Source: Agarophyton chilense (taxonomy: Eukaryota > Rhodophyta > Florideophyceae > Gracilariales > Gracilariaceae). Taken from it: 64,000 bases of DNA. The stretch is taken from the NCBI GenBank assembly GCA_030374765.1, contig JARGXX010000111.1, positions 620,001 through 684,000 on the forward strand, read 5' to 3'. How positions within the stretch are numbered: position 1 is the stretch's first letter; every line of letters begins with the position of its first letter. Under the pieces are notes generated by a model, which saw only the letters and a program-made list of their open reading frames with translations, was not told where the DNA came from and searched no databases. A program made the translations under genes and the position numbers. Positions 1-13,435 of the stretch are shown here, one piece after another.

Positions 1-318
1 GGCAAACCATATACCGTCCAGAAACTTGAACTGGCGGGAATACACACTGGCATAGCCGTCATATACCACGTTATCAAAAAGAACTTTATATGCCTTATCG
101 CGGTCTCGCAGCGCGTGCAGTAAGTTGGCGATGGTTCGAATGTCAGGATGTAGGCGCACAGGAGAAAACAGCACTGAGGACACACCGCTTGCTGCAGCAG
201 GGATTTGGGTACCCTCGGTGAACCGCAGCCTTTCATGGACAGATTGGAAACCAAGCTGATCGATTTGCTCGGTGCAGTAGAGAGCAGTGGGAAAAATGAT
301 GAGCGCTTCCCCGTCATA
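1..318 (-). CDS. Partial open frame at the left edge, unknown protein
   Basis: The minus strand is open for 106 codons from position 318 to the window edge, with no stop. The encoded stretch looks protein-like rather than random, with mixed hydrophobic and charged residues and segments such as LLHALRDRDKAYKVLFDN and SRQFKFLDGIWFA. I do not recognise the family. The reading frame is closed by a stop just upstream, at about 319-321, so this would be an internal exon or a decayed piece of a gene extending left of the window. A chance open run of this length is possible in a window this large. Confidence 0.3.
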
Positions 319-3300
319 CTACGTATTGCGGCACTGCAAGAAGCATCAGGGCAGATAATTGCAAGTTACTTTGCGACTGTAGTCTTCCTGCTCTGACCTC
401 TTAAAGGGGACGGCTTCACAGCTACGTCTTTCCTATTCGCAAAACGACTTGTTTCAATGTACAAACCGTTGTTAGAGCTTAAGCTCTTCATGGCATGGAA
501 GCCCGTTTCCCGCCGCACAATTTTGACATCATCGTAAAGCCACGCTTAGGCTCCCCCGTTCGTACAGCTGTACTTCTTTGCTGACGCCGTTCCCAGATAC
601 CTGTTTGACTGATTCGCCAGAACTGCCGCATCTTTATTCGTCTTGCTTCGCCACCAAAGCGCCTCCCCGTGGTCTACCAGTCATTAGACCCACGAAAACT
701 ATGTTGCTTCTACTATCTCCACCGCCCGAACGTTTAAATGGTCGCGTTTACTTCAAATATGGAGGTTGAAGAAACTGGAGACCTATCAGAGGTCATGAGA
801 CATGACAAGAACTGTCTATATTTCATTCCTGTCACCAAGGAGCACGTCTCAAAGTATTTCTTCCACTCTCAATTTTAGATAAAGGAATAAACAACCAAAA
901 AATCAAAGTGCAGCGCTTAGATCCCAAACTGTTGGAGACCACGGATGGAATACAGCATAAAACCGCCGCACATTCTAGCCTTTGTCTGTTTATCATTACA
1001 AAGTTGCTTTTCTTAATTTGACAGCCTACAAGGGAGCCTATGGCAAAGTACTACGTCTTTAAAAGAAACTTATACAAATTGCATTCCTAGCACGCCATTC
1101 TTTCCTCAAGAATCCAATAATCGTTGCCTCAGTTGCGGAAACCGTTTGAAACCATGCAGAATATGACTAGCTTGTAAAGTCACGAAATTGTTCTGTATAA
1201 CCGCCAACAACTTCTACAAATGAGCGAGAACATAAAATAAATGCTTTGAAGAGGATTGAGATTCTTCCCAGCGCCGAGAACACAGCGATTTGTTTTATGC
1301 CGTTTGACGTACTGGTGATGAATCAACAGGTTAACACTGCACTTTGCGAAAGAAAAAGTCTACTCACGGAGAGAAACGCGGAAATGTAGGTGTCACCGCG
1401 CCTTCTGCATCCGCCACGGCAACCGCACTCTCTCTTCAGGCGGGCATGGCATGGGGGCTCCTATGAGTTAGCTTGGAAACCCTATCAATGAATATGTGGC
1501 AAACGACGCAGGTCACATCACGAAACTGCTGGAAACAAAACAGAGTATTCCACAGGATCAAAAAATTGCCCTTCTGTTATTTCAATTATTCGGCTTGCAG
1601 CTGCAACATATTTATATAAAGACGGTAAATGACGACATTGAGAAACTATCTCAACATATGCACACTGAAGATGTGACGCCCTTACGTTCTCGAATTCCAC
1701 AGATACTGATTATGTGGTTTTTGCGTGTCGTTTGGCGCGTTATGGGGTGGTAGATGATTCGTCGGGCCATGGCTGATATTTTGTTACTCTGGCAAGAAAA
1801 ATTGCGCCACTTATACAGTGCTTTGGTGATGTGGGACGATACGAAAAAAGTTTTACGTTGATAACAACGGTACAATCATAAGGAAATTAGACGTGGGATA
1901 AAGTTTACCTTAAAAATTATGGTCAAACACTGTATGAAGTGCCTCTATGCGTTGCCCGGGCCGTTGATAGAGGCCATCGTATCTAACACACGTCACGCGT
2001 GGCCTTGTCACCTTGTACGAGGTTCACAGAAGAAAACTGTACGCGTAGAGTTTCCAAGCAAAGAGGGTCAAGGGTTGCTCTCTTCCATGTTGTTACTGCA
2101 CTGATATCCTTTATTTGAGAGTTTTGACGCTGCGAAACTTGGAACCGATGGGTGCGGATATCGGCCTTCTTCTTTATCAGGGCTTGCCCCGGTTAAGAAG
2201 TTCTACTTTCAATTTTGAGACACTTTCGCGGGCAGAGCTGTGCAATGCGGCGCCTCGCATTTGATATCCGAGTCTATATGGTGGTGCTGCTGATAGTGCT
2301 GTTATCTGTTCGGCCAGTCTTTTCGCGCGCTGCGCTGCCTGTTGTGGCCGCCGTCGCTCCACAAATGCTGGCTTTAGACATTAACGCCGGTATACACTTT
2401 AATTTCTGCGTCGCAAAATATATCATTTCCTCTTATTGACTACTGTGACAGCTCGCTACGCTCGTACTATATCGCTTCACATTCGAAGTAAGTATTAATT
2501 GGCAATGTAAAAGTAAAAGTTGACAACATTAATTAAATTTTTAATACAAAGCTATAGTGTTTTTTAAACTATAACACGATGGCATCTAGGCCCCTTAACC
2601 AGAAATTAATTAAGTCCCACCCAGCTCACCCCGACTCTCCAAAAGCCAATCCTAGACCATCAGCCCATTTGAACTCCAACAACCAAGGCCGCTACTATGT
2701 TCTAAAATACACATGCTTTTTGCTATATAGCTTGAAGCTCTAAATTGATATTTGAGGAAGGAGTTTTCTGGTCTGACGTTTTTTTCAGAAAACTGATCCC
2801 GAGAGTCAGATTTCTGTGAGTCTGTTCCAGAAATCTGAAGAACTGACTTGAACGATTTTCAGTTTAAGTTTCCACATGATTATCCCATACCCTTAGCCCT
2901 ATCTTGCAGCGATACGGTGAAAGATGTGAATGCTCTGGTATAAACGCTCTGAATCCCTGGCGTTTCGACGGGGATGTTTTGTTATGGGCTGATTGAGTTC
3001 ATGTGGTCGATTGTATTTCTTAAATCGATTTACCATCGTATTCGGCATTCTGTTTCCTGATCGGCGAATCGATCTTTTTTGGCGGAGTCCTAGCTCGACT
3101 CAGCGCGACTCCCTATACGTTCCCGATATCCTCCGCCCTTCCATCCAGAAGAAAGGCTTCTTAGTTCTCTCAACCTTCGCTTCGCGTAGTTTTCTTTCAC
3201 ACGCTTTAGTTGGGTATCCTTTGGTGATAATGAGATATACCCGTCGAGGCTGCCATAATAATTTCAGGCGTTGATACTAGGTCTAGATTCAGAACGACTT

Positions 3301-3660
3301 ATTAATGGGATTGGTGTATTCAAACGTAAAATCATCTTCTCCTACGGACTCCTCCGCAACCGAAAGAGTTCCGGCGAAATGAATCCCTCCTGATGCCTTG
3401 CAAGAAATTGCTCGCCAGGCCGTTTGGGCAGCGTTTCTCTCTTGTACCAATAGAGTGGGGTGAATAAGCTCGGCATACAAGAAAATGAGCACACTTCGAA
3501 TTCCCTCAGGTATGCTTTGTAATACTCTTCTCGTGTTTCTGCTTTTTTCGTTGTCGTGCGCTTGCTTTATTTATATGCCCGTCCTATTTATCAGACGCCC
3601 CTGCGATAGGAAACACATCCCCCATGCGCATCGTATTAAAAGTAGTAGTTGCTGTTATCA
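319..3660. other. No supported gene
   Basis: Only short open frames occur on both strands, none with a recognisable family motif. The part from about 2460 to 2900 is AT-rich. I see no RNA gene, repeat array or mobile element. Confidence 0.5.
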
Positions 3661-3667
3661 TTGTTTT

Positions 3668-4480
3668 TTATGGTTTGTTCCCGTCACCTTGATGAGCCAA
3701 CGCTGACTTGTCCTCCTTGAACTCTTTCCGAAGTTTCGCCGCCATGTGAAGCTTACGCTTCATTGACTCGCTTATTAGATCGTCGTGCTCTTCTTCAAGT
3801 TCTCTGGCCACTTCCCAGATTCCAGTCTTATTACCCATTATAACTGCCGCGAACGTACAATCTTTCAACTCTACTGCCAACTCTTTTTTGGCTCTTATTA
3901 TTCTTAGCGAGCTGATGAGGCAGTCAATCACCCCAGTTAGCCTTACAGCCTCCCCCCGGTTCTGAGTGACAGTAAAATGACGAGTTCAAACGCACGCAGA
4001 GACTGTCGTATAATCCGTCAGGGCTTTGCGGAGCATTTATTTACCTTCAAGACTGTCAACAGATACATGTTTTTTTGGAAACGGTTTGCTAGCAAAAGCA
4101 ACCCAGAACTTTTTGTTAGCCTTCTGCCGCTTTAAATTCAAAGTCTTCCTCGCAAGGCTCGAAATTCCCTCATGTCCAGCGTCGGACTCTGAGCCAGAGT
4201 CATTGCCAGAATCGACAACAATCCCTTCCATCGCCTCTCTGATGTTCACAAGAAAATCCTCCCCCTTTGATTTCTTCTTCAAACTCTTCCGCAACTCTTT
4301 CCAATCCTTTATGTCTCTAGTCATGCACTTTTGCACCTTCTCCAACCCCTCCTTCAAAGAACGAACTCTTTGCATTTCATTGAGACGGGCTGGAGTTTCT
4401 TCTTCTGAGTCAGAATCTAGAGCGGACTCGGACTCGTATTCACTCGAGGCCTTTCCTTCGGCGCCCTTCCTCCAACACTT
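3668..4480 (-). pseudogene. Decayed coding locus, highly charged protein of unknown family
   Basis: Two protein-like blocks lie on the minus strand. The upstream block, about 4480 to 4037, carries an acidic Ser/Glu/Asp-rich segment, then a Lys-rich helical segment (RSLKEGLEKVQKCM, ELRKSLKKKSKGEDF) and a basic end (FWVAFASKPFPKKH). The downstream block, about 3931 to 3668, is helical and charged (ELEEEHDDLISESMKRKL). A further coding-like stretch may continue upstream to about 4650 in another frame. The composition resembles nucleic-acid-binding proteins carried by some algal mobile elements, but no diagnostic motif is present and I do not assign a family. Stops and frame changes between the blocks suggest decay, or introns I cannot place. 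Confidence 0.35.
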
Positions 4481-7400
4481 AGTGGGTATGTTTTATCTCC
4501 AATGCACCGGAATACTGTATCCACTTCACCCTCTTTAGGCATCCCCTGTATCTCATTCCTGATCACACGAAGGAGAGCATTTTTACTTTGCGACTTCTCT
4601 CCAAGGCGAACTAAAAGCTTACCCCAAAAGCTTCTCTTAAAATGCCCAAAGCCCTCATCCTCATGCCCTCGATTTCCTGCCCGAGAACCCTGCAGTTTGA
4701 TATTTTATTTGTTGCAGGTCCATCACCTCTGAGAACATTCAACCCATTTCGTTCTCGGGACTACGTTAACCCGTATTACAAGCTTGCTCGTTTAGGAGGC
4801 CTGCTACTGGCTGGGCGCGCGACCTCAATAAGTTCAGCCGCCGCTTGACTTCCATACAAGTGGGACTAGGTCCGGGCCTCGTATCCACCAGGCCCCTGAG
4901 ATTCATGCCTTCAGAACACTACCCAAAGATACTTCTGGACAGACCTTGGTGCTCTAAACACCCCCGCTCTACGTCAATACGCAGGGCGCTTGGCACAGAA
5001 ACTTGAACAACATTTCTTCAGAAAACCCTTCAAAAACCAAAATCCCAAAAAACCGTAGGTTACAATATGCCGCTTCAAGAAACCTTATGAGACTTCACTA
5101 AAAAAACACGCAGAATTGCCAGCCAAATACGGCTTCCACGCGATTTTCCGGGTCGCACTGATGATAAACTTGCACACGGAAAATAATCTCTGATCACCCA
5201 ATTAAGAAAAGACCGTACATAATCCCGTTTCCGGACTCTAATACAAGCAACGCCAGTAAAGCCCAATGGACAACAACACATACGGGATCTCCCTTAACCT
5301 CTGCATTTCGTCGAGCAAAGCCTTAAAAAATTAGTTTATACCGGCATACCGCAACGCCCGGCCTTGAAATACCGATACATTAATTTTCTCAGAAAACTGA
5401 AGCGAGTCCAACGAATTCTGAAAAACATACCAACATTAATAGGGATCACTGGCCTACGAAGGCCTGATCATTTATCGTTCCAGCTGGGATCCCTCCCTGA
5501 CTTACGCCGTTACCCAGCGCACGCTGACCAGTCGACACCACGAGGAGGTGGTATTTATGACGGGGGAGCAACAGAGGTTTCTCCTTGGTTAACCATTACA
5601 ATTCCGGAATTTAAAAGGATTTGGGATTAGTTCGTACCGTTAGCTGAATGCCAGGTACAGTAGTGGGATCCGCAGATGTCAGTGCCACAGTGAAATCTCT
5701 ACGAGGAAATTAAGAAGGCAGAAGCCGAGAGAAAAAGCTTCTGTGAGTTTTCGTTTACCACCCGCTGTCTCCCTTTGTCTTCTCCCCCATTCTCCATTAC
5801 TTGTTTTTCCGTCTTCCCCTTTAAGTAAACTCCGCCCTCTATGCTGTCTTTTCTAAACCCATGTTTGCTTTGCATTATCTACTGTACTCAATCATATTCG
5901 ACGAGCGAGGCTTTTTCGTGGCTCATCTTGACTCGTAGGTTCTGAGTATTACTGTCTTCTGGCCGTGCAGCTATCTCCTCTTCCAGGCAACGTCTGCATC
6001 CTCATCCACAGCATAATAAGGTGCCTTTTGTGGTAATCTAGCTGCTACGTTTCCATCTACATGTGCTCCTTTTGCATTTGGGCGCATTGGAAGTGTGCCA
6101 TTCTGAAATGCACTCTCATTCCTCTCTTTCTTTCCTTCTCTACATTCAATACCGAAACTCCACCTGTTCGTATGTGTCAAAGGTGTTTTCGCGAATGTCC
6201 TACCTGGCTGTTAGTTGCTTTCAGCATTCTTACAGCAGTATTCTAACAGAAGTCACGTTTGGTTGTTTAGAAATCATCTGGCCCATCTGGACACCTGGAA
6301 GGCTGTAGAGTAGAAATTGCGGTACAAATAAAACGGATTTATTAATGCAACTTTTTCTTTTCATAAGTACTCGCACGAGAAAGCTGTTGCCATCCCAAAT
6401 GGCAAAACATGGTCGTTCTCAACTTCATTCTTTCGTCCATCTAGAGTTGTGCGGACGTTGTTGTGTTATTCTTTGTCCTATCTTCGATAGAGAACAATCT
6501 GTCCCGTGCAAATCTTGAAGCTTAAAATACGCGTTCATTTTTCTCAAGTGTCTTGGAAACTTGAGGTAAGTTCGAAGCACAGTTCTTATTCATGGAAGAT
6601 CGTCTTCTGCTACGTAGATATTGACACGAGAATGCATAATCCGAGCAAACACCGAGCGTTCAAATGCATCAGAAGAGTAGTGTGGCTCTGGCGAATAAGT
6701 AGAAGGCCTTATGCGAGCTATTCACATTCGGATCTTGCAAAGCATTCGAGACTGCGCCGAATTTATCCTTTCTACAGATTACAAGACGAACTGCCATATA
6801 TCTTTTGATTTTTGTTTCCTACTTTGTTCAGGTATACATTTCCTGTAATCACTTTTCTGTGTGTATTTCAAAAAATAATCTTCTTCCTTATGAGTTCGCT
6901 GGTCCTAACAAAATGCTTATCTATATCATTCTGTCTTTGGTTTTCGACGTTGTACACATCTTGAAATATGATGCTTTAAGCGTCGCCGAAAACCTTGGCC
7001 TTATTCTCCGTTCATGTAGTATATATAGATGGCTTTCTAATACAAATTCGTACGTCTATGATTACACGTAAGGGAAATACTTTTTTTGCCGATCTTAATG
7101 TACGGCAATGTGACTAACATTCTCGCTTCCCCAAATTTCTAGTTCTTATCTTTCTTTTACAAATACGTCTCTTTAAAGTGGGTAATACGCATGGCAGAAA
7201 TCTCTATTTCATCTTTTTTCTATATGTAAAATCAATGTAGTTCTTTCTTTCCATAGTAAAACATTGTTCTACGCCTTTTGTAATGAATATATACGTTTTA
7301 ACAATCTTTTCTTGAGAAAGTGTACTGCACTCTTATCCTTCGCGTTTACGTCACCTCGCCATATCTTGTACAGTCTTTACTAATAATATACTCCAGATCT

Positions 7401-10400
7401 ATATAAATAGTTTGACGTATTTTTAAAGATTCCTCTTTATGTTCTATCTATATATAATTACTTAATTGAGCTATAAGTAATGGCCATATTCTTCAGAGCT
7501 GAATGTCATTCATATCTCTGTACGACGGTAATTTTCTATTAAAACGCAATAAATAATAAATAACTTATGTATAATATATGCTTAGTGGACTCAGTATTCC
7601 TCATTTATACGTCATTTGCGAAACGTTTTAAATATATTCTACTCCATATGTCAACCATTATATATATACTTACGATAAATGGCGTATATGACTGTGGAAT
7701 TGAACCCTCGTCATTGTTTGTAATTGTAACTGTTGTGCGCTATTTATGAATTTATGAAGTACTCCATCTATGCGCCATTTGCTTTTCATTTTCTGCTAGG
7801 GGTGGTCTTAATGTTAAGGAAGCTCAGAATTTCCGGGCACGAATGCGGAGCAACACATAGATATCTCGTTTCGCAGTCTTTCAGAACATATCTCATAGCT
7901 TTTCCATTCTTTTCGTTGGCCTTTTTACCTCCGTATTTAGTCCACTTCAAAGACTTTTTAGAAATATTTCACATCGTTTTAATCAGCGGTTGGATGCTGA
8001 ACCTTTTTACAAGCATAGTACTTCGTTCTTGACGAAGACGACATGCCACTTCATATTTTTGACAAAAACAAATCTTTCTAAAGATATATATCGAAACAAT
8101 CATTCAGAAACAGTTCGGTAGGTCCATGCAACTTCTTATTCGAATGATATCGTCAGACCACAAGAAGTTGAAATAAAAAAGACTGCTTCTCACACGAAAA
8201 AAACACGAATATTAAACAGTCAACATGAAAATGTTTGATGTTCCCTCAGAAGATCCACAATTTAGTTCTCGCGTCATCTTCTATCCCTTTCTTGAAAGTA
8301 TCCGGTCTGTTTAGGTTCGGTATATGGCCCCGGTAATTATATGAAGCATTTTCACCGTAGTGGCAATGTACGGATTATTGTTTGCTTTGGACGTAGAAAA
8401 TACTAATTCTTGTCGTTGATAGCGCAGCCAAATAGAAGTTGACCACGGTTTCTGGGATATCTTTACTTTTTGCGGTTTTTTATTCCTCATCTCGTAAACT
8501 TCAGGCTATTGTGATTACAAATAAATGGTTCAATTGCAAGGCTGATATTAGACCTGATAATGCTCTCAAAGTAAGAACAAAAAGAAACGCTCTATCCCCG
8601 ATACTTTGCATATACCTTGTTCTTTGCAAGTCCTTCTTCTCAGCGAGAAAGAGAAACTGGATATGCAAAATGACCGTTTTTTATTTGAAAATTTAAAAAA
8701 AGATTGGCAACCAGTTATGGCCATGTTTCGTAGTTGCTTCGGACTCTTTAGGTACGAATTATTGTCTGATACAAGAAAGGAAGGGAACGACGCGACGAGA
8801 TGGGATCACTTCGTTGCCTATGAGAGACGGATATCTAGACGCTGTACAAAGTTCCAACTATCCGGGAGCTCACTCAACCAGAATGCGAAGTAAATTGCTT
8901 TCAAAACGCGAAAAGTGACATGGGTCATCAATTTTTTATAAATCTGATAACGGGGATCTAGCTTTCATTTGCGGTGTCTTCAGAAACTGGATTCTTCACA
9001 ATTTTCAGGATTCCATTTATAAAATATGGTGTGATCGGGTGAGAACATATTCTTATTTTACTCCTTTTTTTACAGTAAGAACTCAGTCTATTTATCGATA
9101 AGAAAACACGTTTCAAAACGGCTCGGGTTATCCCGAATCGTGTGCACCGCACACAATGTGACCTTCACTGACTGGTCTACCGCTTTGTCTCAGATTTTGA
9201 TGAGAGTCTTGGTATTGACTTTAAAATCATCTTATTGTGTTACAAGTCTTGCGTCTTCATTCTTTGGAATTCAAAAAAGTCAGGCCTTAAGTCGTAGTAG
9301 ACGAAACAATAAACTCAAAAAGAATAGATGCTTCGCAGCATTCGAAAGAAGTGGGATCATAGCCAAAGAGCACTTTTATTGAACCATGCCAATTGAGCGT
9401 TAGCAAGACGTATGAGGAGAAAAGGAGGGCGGGCGTGTACGCTGGTAAAGCCAACTCATCGGCGCAAAGAACGCGTGAAGCGCCACCAAACCCGTGAAAA
9501 GGTTTGTCAGCAAAAGGTTCCATGACAGCATAGTGCTGCAGAAGGACGATTGCGCGTGAATTCAAGTTTATCTTTGCGTCTGAGCTTATTCATAAGCACT
9601 TTGAGCTTCTCAATCTATCGTAACTAATAAGATATGAAAAACGTCTACTTGGAACGTAGGGTCGTCGGTCTGAGACTAAGATGGCTCAAAGTTTTAAAAC
9701 AGGTTGTCTTTTTTTGGTACATTCAAAAAAATAATGAGAAGTATGGTTGTATGGTGTTGAGATTAATAGTCAAGAGAAGGACACGGCTTTGACACTACTT
9801 GTGATTCAAAACTGGGACACCTCAATCGCCCCGGTTTTTTTTGCTCAGATTCAAAAAAATTTCGATTATATAGCTCTCGAAACTTAATCTCGTTACCCTC
9901 CATCCTCAAAAACATTCTTTGGATGATCTAGGTATATTGAACATGCACACTATTTAAAGAATAATACACACGTCAGGAGCATAATACCTGTTAATTATAC
10001 ATTCTTATCATAAATACATTTTTTCGTCATTGTAGCAATGAAATGTTTTTCATTCCCTACCTATTGTCTCAAATACTATTCTTTAGTTCCCTGTCGTTAA
10101 GAAGCTAACATCTTAAAATTCATGAGGTGCCTTACACCATGCAGCTCAATCTTTCAATGCAATGCATACTCACTTTCATTTGAACACAGTCATCGTTTGC
10201 AACACTCTGTGCATAATCATTCTGAAATTTTCTCTCACACGATGCACACATATGATCACCCCCTAGGATCAGAAGTGGTGATGCAGAGGAAATAGTAGCC
10301 CGTTTTGCTTGCTAATAAACTTGGAAAAATGAAGCAGTTCGATAATGCTTTCGGTTCGCGTGCAGTGCTTCAAATCGTTTGAGAGAAAGAGCTCACGCAG

Positions 10401-13400
10401 CCGGAGAAGATGACCAACGAATACCTATAACGACTTTACTCATGTAAGCTTCTTTCCGGGCTTCCGGTAAGCTATTTTTTGAAGCCATCAATGACATTAT
10501 CGATTTCTTTTTCGACGCTTATACTTCGGTAAGACTTGTTTTTCAGATGATAAGGATCGAGGATAACGATTTTTCATCTATTACAACCATCTCTAATCTT
10601 ACAAAAACTTGCTTTTTCTTGGAGAGTTAGTGCGAGAAGCCTAATTTCTTTCACCTCTCCGGGAACTCGCGCCGCATTTTTTATGCCACAGTGGTTATTA
10701 AATACAGCTGCCTTGGACGTAGTAAGTGAAGTATATCGTTTAGATTGGTTTTATTTCCTTTTCGCTGAGAGTTGAGAAAAACAGCGAGTATGTGTAGGCA
10801 TCGCAGTGACACAAAATGCCTCTCGAACTGTACACCTTGACAGTGCTCCCTCAGATTTTTCTTCAACCGTGAGCATCACTCACTTAACATGGTTTCTAAG
10901 CTTCCATAATACCCACGCAGATTGTTGTGCACACTCTTGACCACTGTTTGCTGCAACTCTGAGAAGTACTTAGGTGTTTCTCGAAAATATGTCTTAATAA
11001 ACTAGTTCTACGATAGAGACATCGGCTATGAAAGCTTTTTTTCCACTTCTGACTGCGTTTTCCCAAGTCCATATCACATATCCTGAGCGAATTGGGATGT
11101 GTCTGATATTACAGTTTCAGATATCAGTGCATTCCAGGTAGTAAGATTTCACCACAAAAAGCCATGAAACACAGAGCAGTCGACCAGTTGTATGCCCTTG
11201 ATTACCACATTTGCTGATTCATTCCATTTGAAAAGCTTCTTGAGGATGTTACACATCTAGGACGTTTTTGCAAGATGGTGGGAGATGAAGCCCGTTTCGA
11301 GACGAGAAGCCTTTCAGATACAGAGATTCAAAGGTTCACTGAAATGAACAAACTACCTACATCATAAACTAAATCTTCCCTTGCAGGCGATCCTCTGTGC
11401 GAAAACACTTAAAATGAAACACTGCACTGAGCCGAGCACGGGTACGAGCAGCATAGTCACGAAACGCTCAGATTTCGTCTGCCAAGTTCGCAGTTTAACT
11501 CCAGGATAAAAGGTTTAAGATTTCTAAATAAAGACATTTATGTCTTTCGGGAGTTGGACCTCAGCACGCTGCTTTTAATGCGCCTATTAAGGAACTAATT
11601 GAGGAAGCTAGACGATACAAAGACTGTCTTTTCTGAGAAATGGGCCGACGGCCTTCGAGCGACTGGAAATACCGCATGGAAATACCGCATTCTTCTGCCG
11701 TGCCTCCTGCAAGTTGTGAAAACTAAATAAACTCCAATAAAATATTCGTCAATATCTCTCTCGATATAGAGCTTTACTTAGGGTGAGATCTAGTTTCAAA
11801 CCATTCCATGTACAATGCAATCTTGTTTTCTGCAGAGTGAAAAGTTTTTGGTTTAAAAAATGTTTGGTATGCCTTTATCTATATTCGGCGTATCATTCAT
11901 CTGCGTTCGGACTCGCATCTCTAAGGTTCAAAACCTCTTTTAATATATCATTTTAAGGCTTGGAACTGCTCAGAAAGAACAATACTATCATTTTCACAGG
12001 CATGCGCTCTATGTGTGCTTCTCGCGCAACACATGTCGATTGTTACATCTATAGGTCAAAACCGCCCGATACTGCGGATATGTTCTTGTTAGCTCCTCAA
12101 GTGGTTTTAGAGTTACACTCCCGTTCATCACTGACCACGAGGCCGTGTTATTCTTCCGAGATACAATATTTCAATGATCATCATTATTTCTGTTTTCATG
12201 CGAAGTAATTGAATAATCAGAATCACCAGTCCTAGGACTGTTACCCTTCGCACATAAACACCCAACATTCGAATCATAAGTGCACTTCCACTTCCTGCAT
12301 CTTGAATAAAACTTCTTCCAATTAGCTTGTTTAGGAGGGTCTCCATTTTATTCTAGCACAAATGGTTTAGCAGCAATTCTGCATTTGTCCTGCCACCTTC
12401 AAGCGTTCAAGACGACGATTAAGGTGGGGGAGAATTCCAGCATATCCAGTACAAAGCCGTGTATTGCGATTGTCATACTCCAAACCCTCACCATTGAATT
12501 GGACAGAACCTAATGACAAGTATCCGTGACGCTACAGTCTGTTAACAATCGATAAACCGGACGATTGCTTGCCACACACTGCACAAATATTCAAAATCTA
12601 CTATATCTGCAACAATGTTTGAGTCCAAGGCCACCAGGCGCAGAAAACCATGTGTGAACATGAAAGGCTCAAGTTACAATTACGACGGCGCATTTCGATC
12701 CATAAAACATCATTGCTATGGTTTCCAATGACGTAAGAGGCGACTCTGACTTCTTTGGAGGAAAGACAATCTGTACGACAGCAGCCTGAGTTTCTTCCGG
12801 ATCCCGTTCATTATCAACAGAGAGAGAGCAAAACATCGCGTACGGCTCAAGCCGCTCTTCAGCTCGAACTAAGAAAGCAGAACAAAGCTTTGGGGGTGGT
12901 CCTGTACAAACTGGAAGACGATTACTAGAATAGTTTCGACTATTCAGCTGCTTAACCTAAACTTGTTTGCAGGTGCGAAACGAATCATTTCCCTCTCCAT
13001 TCTAACAATGTGTCTATGAATAATTGTGCAATACACAGATTTCGTTTAGTATCTGGTAATAAGAGAGAGATTCCGTCCGTTTCAAGTACCTGTCGCGATT
13101 TCTCGTCACAAAACCGATGCTGTCAGTGCAGCTGACTGCACTGCTAAAAATTTCGGAGACTTCTTGTAGTTCCGCTTCTACTGTAAAAGGGAACACCTAC
13201 GACCACGTTCGGATCGCTGAGACGTACCTGAGCTTAAGCGCAGAGATTGTAGAGCGAGAACACCTCTTGACTGGCCAGCGGGATTGATGGCCAGTAATCA
13301 AAGATGGTGCAGTGTGAAATGCAAACACGAATCTATTTAGAAACATGGGTTCACTAGAACAAAAAGTCGACTACTGCATTAGCGTTAAAAACATGTGTGA

Positions 13401-13435
13401 GGTAGTTCATCTTTGAAAGCATTAGTCCGGGATCT
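4481..13435. other. Long gene-poor, AT-rich stretch
   Basis: Nearly 9 kb with no gene I can support. From about 6.3 to 12 kb the sequence is strongly AT-rich with many short poly-A and poly-T runs. The longest open frames are about 100 codons or shorter. One at 7733-8032 (+) would encode a hydrophobic peptide with two or three possible membrane segments, and one at 8606-8893 (+) a charged helical peptide. Neither matches a family I know, and both may be chance. Confidence 0.5.
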
